From the NCBI RefSeq assembly GCF_001620265.1, contig NZ_CP012661.1:1736001-1800000 (forward strand): a stretch of 64,000 nucleotides of DNA, written 5' to 3'. The stretch is from Frigidibacter mobilis. Its GTDB lineage: Bacteria > Pseudomonadota > Alphaproteobacteria > Rhodobacterales > Rhodobacteraceae. A program made the translations under genes and the position numbers. The notes beneath the pieces were generated by a model. The model saw only the letters and a list, made by a program, of their open reading frames with translations, was not told the origin of the DNA and did not search any database. Positions 40,764 to 48,821 of the stretch are shown one piece after another (within the stretch, counting starts at the first letter, position 1; every line of letters begins with the position of its first letter).

Positions 40764-41147
40764 AGAAACCGCCCGGCGTGTGCCGAGGCGGTCTGCTACC
40801 CGCGCGCCGGGAGAGGATTGACCCATTGGCGCGCCTTTAAATATTGCAGGCCTTCTCTCCCAATTGCAAGCCGCTTTCCTGTTGACCGGGAGTGCGAAGC
40901 AGTAATAATGTCAGGATACCGTTTGCGAAGCGATGAGATAGCCGAGGCAGGTGCGACTTTCCCCTAAAGGGACTGCTGCCCGGCACCTTCTCAGCACGGA
41001 ACGGTCGGATCGAGGGCGGATGCCCAGGACGGTCGCAAGGGTTGGATGACCCATGCCGGGGAAAACCCGGAGCACCGGGCCGGATGGTTCGACAATCGCA
41101 GAGGTTCGCACCTCTTATCTCATCAAATCAATAGTGGGAATTTCCCA
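40764..41147 (+). other. Structured non-coding leader upstream of the primase gene
   Basis: 384 bp without a gene. There are several short hairpins: ACCGCC..GGCGGT at 40768-40792, then a chain at GGGC-GGAT-GCCC (41014-41025), GGGT-TGGATG-ACCC (41039-41052), CCGGG-GAAAA-CCCGG (41056-41070), AGAGGT-TCGC-ACCTCT (41100-41115). The palindrome TGGGAA-T-TTCCCA (41135-41147) abuts the ATG. Could be an RNA leader, a small RNA or replication-origin DNA. Confidence 0.45.
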
Positions 41148-43569
41148 ATGAACAATCTTGCGCAGTCGCCAGTGGGCGACCCGTCGAGCTGTGACTTTAG
41201 TCAAGCACAAGCTTGGATACGCGCGCTGACCGGCAGTGAGTTTGAAGCCGTTTTCAACTGGCGATTCATCCATGATCAAGACAAGGCCCGCCCCGCAATC
41301 AAGCGGCGTGGAACGCTGTCGCAGATTTGGAATGAAGCCTGCCACTGGAACGCCGCCGGATATGGCGTGTTCGCGACCGTCAATGAAATGGACGGCACAG
41401 GTTATACCGCCGATAGTCAGCCGATCAAGGGCCAGTCAGGGGATATCGGAGAACACGTCCAAACGATCAGGGCCCATGTTGTCGATCTGGATAACCTGAA
41501 CGCTCTGCAGAACCTAGAGCGGGCGAAAAATCACTTCCCGCCGCCACAATTTGCCGTTCAGTCGTCGCCCGGAAAGGCACATGTTTATTGGGTATCACAT
41601 TACCCGGCGAACCTTGAAACCTACCGCAATATCCAGCGAAAATTGAGGCAACTCTATGACGGCGACAAAGCCGTTGTGGATGCAACGCGAGTGCTACGGG
41701 TGCCCGGCTTTCTGCACCAGAAAGGCCAGCCGCACCTTGTGACCTGCTACGCCCTGCCCGGATATGGAGTCCCCCTCCTACAAGGCGCACTGGCGGCCTC
41801 TGTGGCCCATGTGAACGCCCCGGACGAAGGCGGCGGACGGCACTCACTGGGCACAGCCGATCTCGCAGCCCCATCGGCTGACTGGGCGCGCTATGCACTG
41901 GATTCCATGCCCGTTGATGGCATGTCGCATCCGGAGTTCATATCGTTCACAGCCGCATGGAAGCAGGCGGCATGGGCGTTGCTTGACCACAATGAAGCGC
42001 GGCAACTCTGGCTGCAATGGTGCGAACGGTTCGGTGCAGAGTCCAAAGGAACCGATTACAATCTGAAGCACTGGGAGAGCATCACCGAAACAGAGTTGGG
42101 TTGGCGCAGCCTTCTACGGCAGAACCCAAACCTGAACGCTCAGTTTATGTTTCAGGGCGCAAACTATAGCCCCGTTATAAGGCCACGGCTCGCCGAACCC
42201 GGTCCGATACCAACTGCATCGCACCGCTCTGCGGTCACAGCTTGGGAAGACGGAAAGCACCCGCTGTCAGATCAATTTGGAACCATACTGACAGCGGAAG
42301 AATGTGCTGAGTGGTTTTCCGGCTGCGCGTTTATTTCTTCGACCGGCGAAATGTTCACACCTTTTGGAATGCTAAAGCAAACCGCATTTAACGCGAAGTA
42401 TGGAGGAAAGAGGTTCATAATTAACCCAACCGGAGCGCCAGCCGACGAGGCGTGGAAAGCCGCAACCCGTTCCGTTTACTGGACCGTCCCAAAAATTGAC
42501 ACACTAAGGTTCATACCAAGCCAACGCTTTGCGGAGATTCGGCAGGATGAATTGGGGCGAATGTCATTGAATATATACCGCCCTGCGACCATTGAGAAGG
42601 TGAGTGGTGATCCCGCGCATTTCTTGCACCATCTTTCTTTGGTGTTGCCCAATGAAGGCGATCAGAAAATTCTACTAGACTATCTAGCGCACAACGCTAA
42701 GTTTCCCGGCTATAAAATCCCTTGGCGCCACTTATTCAGTCGGCTGAAGGTATCGGCAAGGGTGTTTTTAAACATGTTATGCAGCACGCAATAGGGCATA
42801 GCTACACATATTTTCCGAACGCGAAGTTGCTGAACGATAGCGGATCGAAATTTAACGCGTGGATGGATCAGAAGCTATTCTTCATCGCTGACGAAATTAG
42901 AACCGATGAAAAACGCGACATGGTGGAAGTGCTAAAGCCCATCATTTCCGAAACGCAACTTGAAATTCAAGGCAAGGGCACCAACCAAGTGCAATCGGAC
43001 AACCCCGGCAACTGGATGTTTTTTAGCAACCACAAGGACGCGATTCCGGTGAACGATAGCTCACGGCGCTTCGCTACCTTCTATAGTCCGATCCAGTCCT
43101 ATAGCGACCTTGAAGCGCGACAGATGGACGACTCATACTTTCGCTGGCTGTTCGACTGGTTGGGTGTGGGCACTCACCGCACCGGCCTGAAAATCGTGGC
43201 AAACTACCTACTCGACTACCCGATTGAACGCGGTGCGATCCCTATGCGCGCCCGCGCACGTCAAGTCACGCGGAAGCGGTCAGGGTGAGCCTTGGGCCAA
43301 TTGCGTCTGCGATCATGGACGCGATAGAAGGTGAAGAACCGGGCTTCCGTGGCGGATGGATCAACCGCGACCTTGCGCGTGAACTGATGAAACGGGACTA
43401 CTCGACGCAGGTCATCACCAAGGCGATCACAGAAGACCTTGGCGGGCTCTACATCGGGCGTCACAGCACGCCGGTCTTTCAGGAGCGGGGCCGGAAACCC
43501 CGTCTGTACCGGATAGGGGAATGGCGGGCGATGCAGCATTACATGGCTGATCAGGGCTACCCGGTGTGA
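41148..43569 (+). CDS. Primase / SF3-type helicase (DUF5906) replication protein, two frameshifts
   Basis: About 807 residues when three frames are joined. N-terminal part: bifunctional primase-like fold with THVVDLDNL-type acidic motif (RAHVVDLDNLNALQN) and QSSPGKAHVYW. The central part ends KIPW; a missing G near 42727 leads to APLIQSAEGIGKGVFKHVM, the P-loop of SF3 helicases, then FFIADEIRTDEKRD (Walker B) and DSSRRFATFYSP. A missing C near 43252 leads from IPMRA to RTSSHAEAVRVSLGPIASAIMDAIEGEEPGF, a winged C-terminus. Replicates the element. The piece starting at the GTG at 43285 is therefore not a separate gene. Confidence 0.85.
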
Positions 43570-43590
43570 ATTTTCGATTTTTCTTGAGAA

Positions 43591-43638
43591 ACGAACTGAC
43601 GGGCGACGCGACCCGTCAGTTCGTTTGGTCTTTTGGTC
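43591..43638 (+). terminator. Terminator after the primase gene, merging into the first repeat of an iteron array
   Basis: ACGAACTGACGGG, 8-base loop CGACGCGA, CCCGTCAGTTCGT: a perfect 13-bp stem 21 bp after the stop codon, then the T-rich TTGGTCTTTTGGTCTTTTT. The tail is the first copy of the repeat described next. Confidence 0.8.
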
Positions 43639-43847
43639 TTTTTCTGGTCCGCGTAAAGCATTGTAAATGCTGTCAGAAGCCCAGCTACCCAAAAAGCCCA
43701 AAAATGTGCTGTATGCCGCACAAGGACGGGGTGGAGGGTAACCCCTCGTTTCTGTATCTCTCTATATTTTTGGTCTTTTGGTCTTTTGGTCTTAACTTAT
43801 TAAGATCAACTACTTAACGGGACCAAACCGTGGACCAAAAGACCAAA
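43624..43847. repeat. Iteron-like array of TTTTGGTC units in both orientations
   Basis: The 15-mer TTTGGTCTTTTGGTC occurs at 43624-43638, 43769-43783 and 43777-43791 and inverted at 43833-43847. The middle cluster is three exact tandem TTTTGGTC octamers (43768-43791), a further single GACCAAA lies at 43821. The stretch between 43756 and 43810 is AT-rich. Position next to the replication gene suggests an origin or an operator array. Confidence 0.7.
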
Positions 43848-44082
43848 CCGGAATTTTCCGATCAATCCCCAGGAATTTTTTCGGCCGCGTCCCTATGTGC
43901 GCGCTGTGCACCACGGCAAGCACCAGCGGACGCCCCCTCCGCCATGGTGTTCAAGATTCAGATTGTTTCAGTGGGTCACTGGGAGTCCCCAAGGCCCTAC
44001 CTGTCATAGTGCCTATCCAAAATGACGATGGGGCGCACCAGCACCCCAACACAGATAGCGGTCAACGACCGCAGCAGCGTCT
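43848..44082. other. No gene recognised
   Basis: Frames here are open only in short runs and show no family motif. It may contain the lost N-terminus of the recombinase remnant that follows, in broken frames. Sequence is GC-richer than the array to its left. Confidence 0.4.
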
Positions 44083-44199
44083 GTGGCGCGTCGGGTTGGC
44101 ATGACCCCATTGCGCGGCCCTGTGGCGCTGCCGGAACGCAGGGATGCCATGGACAGATGGCGCGACCACGGACGCGGCACAGCAAGCCCCCAGAGGCGC

Positions 44200-44472
44200 G
44201 CTGATAGGCACCATGGCCGCGATGGCAGGGACGCAGGCAGAGAGGCGCAGCGGGCTGCAACAGCCCATGCCAGGACGGAAAGGGCGACGGCATACCGGGG
44301 GCGCAAACCGTCCTTCAATCGCAGGCAGTTCGACGCAGCCGAAGCACTGCTGGCCAGCGGTGCCCCGATTGCCCAGATCGCCAAGCTGTGCGGCGTGAGC
44401 CGTCAGACCGTCCACAGGTTCAAGACCGATCCGGCAGGGTGTATTGCAGCGCTGGATCGTTGGAATCTTTGA
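44200..44472 (+). pseudogene. C-terminal remnant of a serine-recombinase-like protein
   Basis: The end of the frame reads EAQRAATAHARTERATAYRGRKPSFNRRQF, then DAAEALLASGAPIAQIAKLCGVSRQTVHRFK, the hinge and Hin-type HTH at the end of resolvases and invertases. The N-terminal catalytic domain (with the serine) is not present in any frame upstream. Probably a remnant of a transposon or inversion system in the element. Other frames across this stretch are shadows. Confidence 0.6.
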
Positions 44473-44591
44473 TTCACTGCCGGTTCATTTGAACAGCACT
44501 TTGCAGTGTAACTGGGGACTGATTATAATTTCAGTCTAAGAATAGCTCCAAATTCAGATGCAATCTACAATTACATTTATTGAATAAATTT

Positions 44592-44620
44592 TTGTCAACT
44601 CCTTTGCCAATCCTTAGTAA
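44592..44620 (+). promoter_or_regulatory. Promoter candidate for the 250-aa gene
   Basis: TTGTCA, 17 bp, TAGTAA in an AT-rich 200-bp region, about 50 bp before the start codon. Followed by a full AGGAGG ribosome-binding site at 44660-44665. Confidence 0.5.
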
Positions 44621-44671
44621 ATAGGCCTTTATGGAGGCGTCGAATCGCAAAGCTTAACAGGAGGCAAAATA

Positions 44672-45424
44672 ATGCCGGAATTTGAACTTACGATCACTGG
44701 TGGCGGCGAAGCCGGATCAGGATTTATCGCTTCAACGCCGAAAGGCAAAGCAAGTGTCTATTGTATTGCCGCGCTCTCCGCCGAATTTCGAGAAATTGGC
44801 GCACTTGAAAAGTTGCTCTCTAGCACAATGAATCATCTTCAGGGTCGCAGTCTCGACGGGTATACTGGTAAGGCGTTCGCATTCGAGGTTGAAAATCAAC
44901 TTACGCAGATGCTGCCGACGCTGTCCGCTGCGATTTCCAGCGCTCAAGAACAAAACACCAAGCACGCAACCCGGCGCATTCAAATGCTGACATTTAATAT
45001 GGAAGCGCAACCCAACCAATTTATGCGCGCCGAACTGCGTAGTTGGTTCATGTCGCATGACATGCCAAACCGAATCCGATTGTTGAACAGTGCAGACTAC
45101 GCACTTGCCGTTTCTGTGCTTGAGGGTGGGAATGTCCTTGCAGGCATTGATGACCAATTGTGGAATCATTTTCTTGACCACGCTGCGGCTCTAATTTTTA
45201 TCAAAAAGGTTGCTTTGGATAACGGGTTCCGATTGAAGCCCACTGAAGAAAACTTGACCGCTCTTGGAACCGATCACCGTGCAGTTATGGATGCTGCGAA
45301 TGAAGCTGTGAAGCGTTACCATGCCGAAACTGAGTTGCTAAAACTTGCGGAAGTTTACCTCCAAAGTGTCGTGCGCGCGCTCATGCTGATCACCAACAAA
45401 TCCTTCGATGAAATTGTGTTCTGA
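44672..45424 (+). CDS. Unknown protein of the element (250 aa)
   Basis: No recognised family. AT-rich coding, unlike the chromosome. Starts MPEFELTITGGGEAGSGFIAS with a beta-rich N-terminus, then mostly helical (LEKLLSSTMNHLQG, ENQLTQMLPTLSAAISSAQEQ, ELLKLAEVYLQSVVRALMLI). No membrane segment, signal peptide or cysteine cluster. Has its own promoter and perfect AGGAGG, so it is expressed on its own terms, as cargo genes usually are. A role in defence or helper interference is conceivable but not shown. TGATG overlap with the next gene. Confidence 0.75.
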   Translation: MPEFELTITGGGEAGSGFIASTPKGKASVYCIAALSAEFREIGALEKLLSSTMNHLQGRSLDGYTGKAFAFEVENQLTQMLPTLSAAISSAQEQNTKHATRRIQMLTFNMEAQPNQFMRAELRSWFMSHDMPNRIRLLNSADYALAVSVLEGGNVLAGIDDQLWNHFLDHAAALIFIKKVALDNGFRLKPTEENLTALGTDHRAVMDAANEAVKRYHAETELLKLAEVYLQSVVRALMLITNKSFDEIVF

Positions 45425-45619
45425 TGAAACAGGCGGTGATTCCAGCGCGAGCGGTGATCACCGCCGCACAGCTTCAGTCCGAATTTTCGATCTACCCGCA
45501 ACTGAGGTATTCTTGGACAAAAACGCGAAATTTTCCCGCCCCATTGCAGGCGGGGGTTTAATCAGGCCGCTGTTATCGGGTGGTTGCGGGAAAATGGCTG
45601 GACGGTGGAGGTTGTATAA
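45424..45619 (+). CDS. Small unknown protein (about 65 aa), frame-disturbed
   Basis: First frame MKQAVIPARAVITAAQLQSE, ending AGV then TAA at 45559. One G too many in the GGGGG run near 45555 would restore FNQAAVIGWLRENGWTVEVV, ending TAA at 45617-45619, directly next to the GTG of the following gene. Coupled to the gene before by TGATG. The C-terminal AAVIGWLRENGWTVEVV has a helix-strand look. A competing 71-codon frame over the same bases is less likely. Confidence 0.55.
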
Positions 45620-46054
45620 GTGACAGATAAGCCGCAAAATTTCCCAACCAATAGCGATGGTTGGAGTCCCGAGCGTGGTGAAGGCGGTCGCTTCCTGCCG
45701 GGCCAAGGTGGACGACCAAAAGGGTCGAAAAATCGGTTCGCTGCGACCACAATGCAGGAAATTAAAAACCTAAAAGATGCCGCCATGACTGCCCTTGCCG
45801 CGCAAGTTGTGGCTGGCAATATGGATGCCGTTAAATTCATCCTGGAGCGGATTGTTGGTCGCCACAGGATGATTGAACTGGACGGCGGAACACCGGCTGA
45901 CGTGACAAATGCACTGGTTAACGGTGAAATTTCCAGCGAGGAAGCCAAGGCAATTGCGACTGTGGTCGAAAAATTGCGCCGGGTGGAGGATTTGGACGTT
46001 CTCGCCGCAAGATTGGAAGAACTAGAACGCCTTTTGAAAGGCGACTCGCTGTGA
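45620..46054 (+). CDS. DUF5681-containing protein (terminase-small-subunit-like)
   Basis: 144 residues with GTG start. GGRFLPGQGGRPKGSKNRFAATTMQEI is the DUF5681 motif, a basic DNA-binding sequence common in phage and satellite genes just before packaging modules. The rest is helical and acidic (EISSEEAKAIATVVEKLRRVEDLDVLAARLEELERLLKG), a likely oligomerisation coil. Could direct packaging or DNA recognition. Coupled to the next gene by GTGA overlap. Confidence 0.75.
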   Translation: MTDKPQNFPTNSDGWSPERGEGGRFLPGQGGRPKGSKNRFAATTMQEIKNLKDAAMTALAAQVVAGNMDAVKFILERIVGRHRMIELDGGTPADVTNALVNGEISSEEAKAIATVVEKLRRVEDLDVLAARLEELERLLKGDSL

Positions 46055-46341
46055 GACGTATCCTGAAATCGGTTCAATTTCTAGATGCCGCAATATCGGA
46101 AATTCGAGCGAATATGCCGCCCGATCCGTTGGCCGGGTTAACCGATAAGCAGCGCGCCATGGTTCGACGATACAGGGACAGTACCGACGCGGTTGATCAG
46201 TACATCAACTGCATAGAGGGCACTGGCCCGCTAGCAGCTTTGTCGGTCGGTGGCAGGATAACTGCAAACTGTACCGATGCCGAAGCCCAGGACGCATATC
46301 AGAAGCTGCTGGACGTGCGCCCGCAACTCGAAAGAAACTGA
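46051..46341 (+). CDS. Hypothetical protein (96 aa)
   Basis: GTG start overlapping the stop of the DUF5681 gene. MRRILKSVQFLDAAISEIRANMPPDPLAGLTDKQRAMVRRYRDSTDAV..., helical, soluble, no family recognised. Part of a tightly packed run of small genes in one operon from 44672 to 47075. Confidence 0.65.
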   Translation: MRRILKSVQFLDAAISEIRANMPPDPLAGLTDKQRAMVRRYRDSTDAVDQYINCIEGTGPLAALSVGGRITANCTDAEAQDAYQKLLDVRPQLERN

Positions 46342-46342
46342 A

Positions 46343-46786
46343 ATGAAACTGAACTGCACTATCTGGTTTGCTCCAATTCGCACGGTCATTGACCTGTCGT
46401 CTGAGACGTTTTATGCCGCCACGTCTTGTCCGCCCGAAGCTCTTAAAATTGATTTGATGGCTGTTGAACCTGACACGGACGTATCGCGGGTTGAGTCTAT
46501 GATGGACGGTGATTGCAAGCCTGTGAATGTCCTGTGGTTGTCCGGTATCGACACTGTTTCAATGATGGCAGTGTTAAAGATCACCGGACGCCTCAACAAA
46601 GGTCGGCGGTTCAATCGCCTGTTCTATACTAACCCATCGGAAGGCCTGAAAACGATCACCCGCCTTGCGTTCAAACTGCCCGCGCAAGGTGAGAACGAAT
46701 ATTTTAAGATGCGCCAGTATCGGAACAGCCCTGACTTGTGGACGGCCTTGCAAGACGCTGCATCGATGAACCATGCCCGTCATTAG
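46343..46786 (+). CDS. Hypothetical protein (147 aa)
   Basis: ATG at 46343 one base after the previous stop. Mixed alpha/beta: MKLNCTIWFAPIRTVIDLSS, DLMAVEPDTDVSRVESMMDG, KTITRLAFKLPAQGENEYFKMRQYRN. No family recognised. AT-richer than the core genome. Overlaps the next start by 14 bp. Confidence 0.65.
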   Translation: MKLNCTIWFAPIRTVIDLSSETFYAATSCPPEALKIDLMAVEPDTDVSRVESMMDGDCKPVNVLWLSGIDTVSMMAVLKITGRLNKGRRFNRLFYTNPSEGLKTITRLAFKLPAQGENEYFKMRQYRNSPDLWTALQDAASMNHARH

Positions 46787-47075
46787 GCTGAAACGGAACG
46801 TTCCGGGGGATGCAGTCGGCTGTCAGGCTCTATGGACTGCCGTGGTTGCGCGAGCGCTGCTTGATCTGACCAGCCCGCAAGAACTTGAGCGCATCGCCGC
46901 CGACCGCTGGTTTCGCCGTGGTGCCGATCTGCATCGCATATGCAGTCTAGCCGGGCTTGATGGCTCTGCTGTGCGCGAAGCATACCTTGCGGGGCGGTTC
47001 AATGCGGCGGCATTGGTAGGGCGCGATGCTGACGGCCAGCGCCGGACCCGACATCGGGTGCGGGAAGCAGTTTAG
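46773..47075 (+). CDS. Hypothetical protein (100 aa)
   Basis: MPVIRLKRNVPGDAVGCQALWTAVVARALLDLTS, then ELERIAADRWFRRGADLHRICSLAGLDGSAVREAYLAGRF, which looks like a small helix-turn-helix. Last gene of the rightward operon; the following gene converges on it. No firm family; it may be a regulator. Confidence 0.65.
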   Translation: MPVIRLKRNVPGDAVGCQALWTAVVARALLDLTSPQELERIAADRWFRRGADLHRICSLAGLDGSAVREAYLAGRFNAAALVGRDADGQRRTRHRVREAV

Positions 47076-47088
47076 CAGGAACTTCGCT

Positions 47089-47915
47089 CTATCTATACTG
47101 AGACAGGAACTCCAAGTTTGGAAGGCCGGGCATTGTTAGTTGTGAGCCGGCACGCTCCAATACTCTTGAATTCTTGATGGATTTTGCAAGCGGATTGATA
47201 AAATCATCCCCATCAGTCGCAAACGTTACGACCGTAAGCGAACCATGAAATGTCATGAATGAACCGATGATGCTGCGAAAGTCGGTATTATAGTTTAGCG
47301 AAAACTGCTTTCCTGAGACCTTGGCTCCTTGCTCCAGTTGCCCAAAGCCCGGCATGATAGATAGTATTTTGTGATATCCGACGTCCGGCATCCCCTGATT
47401 TAGATACCATTGTGTGAATATTAGGCCATTCATTTCAATAGGCCTACCTATATAGGTTGCAAACGCCGCCATTGCCATTTTAGCGGAAAATACATCTAGA
47501 TGGGCGCTGGTGGCGGGCCATCTGCATGCACCTTCATTACTGGATGCAACAGCCCGTTACGTTTGAGCATCGTCCATTCAGCGTTCTTCTTAAATAGGTT
47601 CAGTTCGTCCCCACATTTGGGCATGCCTAAAAATAGCGGGGATTATATGTTTGGTTTGCTGAAGTTTCCAATCGCTCACGCTGATAGGCTCAATTAATGC
47701 CATCAGTTGCGCAACCGCATCGGCCCGCGGCTTCCCTCGTTGCAACGGACGCAGCAAGCGAACTCCCAACCGCTCGGACGGTCCTTGCCTCGGAAAACGC
47801 CGCGAGGCGGCATGTGTTCGATTGTGCTAGGATTCCTGTTATCGCAGTACACGCATCTTCCTGCACTACGCAGCATTTCCGCGCGGCTTCGACTTCGGTG
47901 GCTTGCTTCGCCCAT
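47089..47915 (-). CDS. HNH-like zinc protein, several frameshifts
   Basis: About 275 residues if frames are joined. From 47915: RCVYCDNRNPSTIEHMPPRGVF and EFACCVRCNEGSRG give two CxxC pairs and the His of an HNH-like fold. The frame then shifts near 47725 to ADAVAQLMALIEPISVSDWKLQQ, again near 47620 (KNAEWTMLKRNGLLHPVMKVHADG), again near 47505 (TSAHLDVFSAKMAMAAFATYIGRPIEM) and runs to 47089 (TQWYLNQGMP, FRSIIGSFMTFHGSLTV). The four pieces appear in the order expected of one family. At least three indels, so real decay is possible. Confidence 0.6.
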
Positions 47916-48167
47916 TCCACGCCCTTTGAGAACACATGGCGTTGGAGCTGTGCGCCCACCGCTGGCGCACAGTCTGGAACGCTGGCCAAGCTACCTCAAG
48001 CCTCTGTACAGTCGAAGGGCGGTTTCTTCATCAGTTTGTAGCCGTCTGATGTGTCAGGACGTGGCGAACTGTAGCTTTCTGCATTGTTCTTGGGTGGATA
48101 GGCAGGTGCGCAGGCAGCCTCGCGGCGCTCGTCTCAAGTTGTTGATTTTGCTGGATTTATTATGATG
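47916..48167. other. Non-coding end of the element
   Basis: About 250 bp between the HNH-like gene and attR. The upstream part should hold the leftward promoter of that gene. Nothing else recognised. Confidence 0.45.
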
Positions 48168-48184
48168 AATGGCGGAGAGACAGG
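48168..48184. repeat. attR-like direct repeat within tRNA-Ser
   Basis: AATGGCGGAGAGACAGG, same as 38090-38106. It covers the CCA end, the discriminator and part of the acceptor and T arms of tRNA-Ser, so integration keeps the tRNA functional. Confidence 0.82.
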
Positions 48185-48259
48185 GATTCGAACCCTGGGT
48201 GGGCTCTCACCCACAACGGTTTTCGAGACCGCCGCATTCGACCACTCTGCCACCTCTCC
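48170..48259 (-). tRNA. tRNA-Ser (CGA)
   Basis: 90 nt with a long variable arm, as serine tRNAs have. Reading the minus strand: acceptor GGAGAGG pairing with TCTCTCC, D-arm TGGCAGAGTGGTCGAATGC, anticodon stem CGGT/ACCG around CTCGAAA (anticodon CGA), variable arm GTGGGTGAGAGCCCAC, T-arm AGGGTTCGAATCCCT, discriminator G and encoded CCA. Its 3' end is the target of the integrative element. Confidence 0.97.
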
Positions 48260-48821
48260 GCGTCAGGGGTCTTCGTGGAGCGGGGATTTAGCGGTCTCGG
48301 GCGCCGTCCGCAACCGGATTTTGCGGATCGGTGCCGAAATTCGTGGCGGGTTCGGAGACGGGGCGCTGGCGGGCGGTGAAGGGTTGCCTGGCGGGGGCGG
48401 AACTGGCGCCCCTGCGTCTGTGTCTGCCACCGGCCCGGCCCTGCGTCCTGGCCCAGCGCCTGTCCCTAAACTGGCCCCCGCAACCGCCCCTCGCCCGCGT
48501 GCCCCTGGCGACAGGCGGTGCCAAGGGGCGGGGCAGGGCGCTGCGTGAAGGCGGCCGGTCGTACTTGCGGCGTAACGGCGACCGAGGCCCGCACGGGGCG
48601 GGCAGGGCGCGCCTGGGAGGCCAGCCGGGTCAAGGTCCCCGGCCTCCCCTCGCCGCCGGGGCTCCCTCCGCCCGGAGCGCGGCACGGGGCGGGCCCCCTC
48701 ACGCCGCGCTCACGACACTGTTCCTGCGCGGGCGCCGTCGCGGGGGGCGGGGCGCCTTGCATTCCGGGCTGCGGCGGATACCACTGGCAGGGTAATACCG
48801 GCGCCGCCCCGGAAGGACCCC
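48260..48821. other. Intergenic, no gene recognised
   Basis: 560 bp, very GC-rich. Several frames are open by composition only, with Pro/Arg/Gly-rich translations and no motif. It should include the promoter of the tRNA (reading left) and that of the DUF2059 gene. Confidence 0.5.

Larger units (their letters stand above)
38090..48184. mobile_element. 10.1-kb integrative element in tRNA-Ser(CGA), phage-satellite-like
   Basis: Bounded by identical 17-bp repeats AATGGCGGAGAGACAGG; the right copy is the 3' end of the intact tRNA-Ser gene. Contents in order: P4-type integrase, small Cys-rich protein, AlpA-like regulator and coupled partner, primase-SF3 helicase, repeat array with terminator, recombinase fragment, unknown 250-residue protein, small ORFs including a DUF5681 protein, and an HNH-like protein. 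Base composition is more AT-rich than the chromosome. No capsid, tail or conjugation genes, so it would need a helper. Confidence 0.82.

Noticed and set aside
43285..43569. Separate 94-aa gene with GTG start
   Set aside because: Its sequence is the missing C-terminus of the primase-helicase; one lost C near 43252 splits it off.
43624..43847. CRISPR array
   Set aside because: Units are 8 bp, tandem without spacers of even length, present in both orientations, and no cas genes are near.
45408..45623. 71-codon frame overlapping the 45424 gene
   Set aside because: Starts inside the previous gene without a ribosome-binding site; the alternative frame is coupled by TGATG and ends next to the next start.
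47496..47624. Stand-alone 42-aa minus-strand gene
   Set aside because: Fits as an internal block of the frameshifted HNH-like protein, in the right order with its neighbours.
48260..48821. Several open frames between tRNA-Ser and the DUF2059 gene
   Set aside because: Pro/Arg/Gly-rich translations on both strands with no motif; open only because of GC content.
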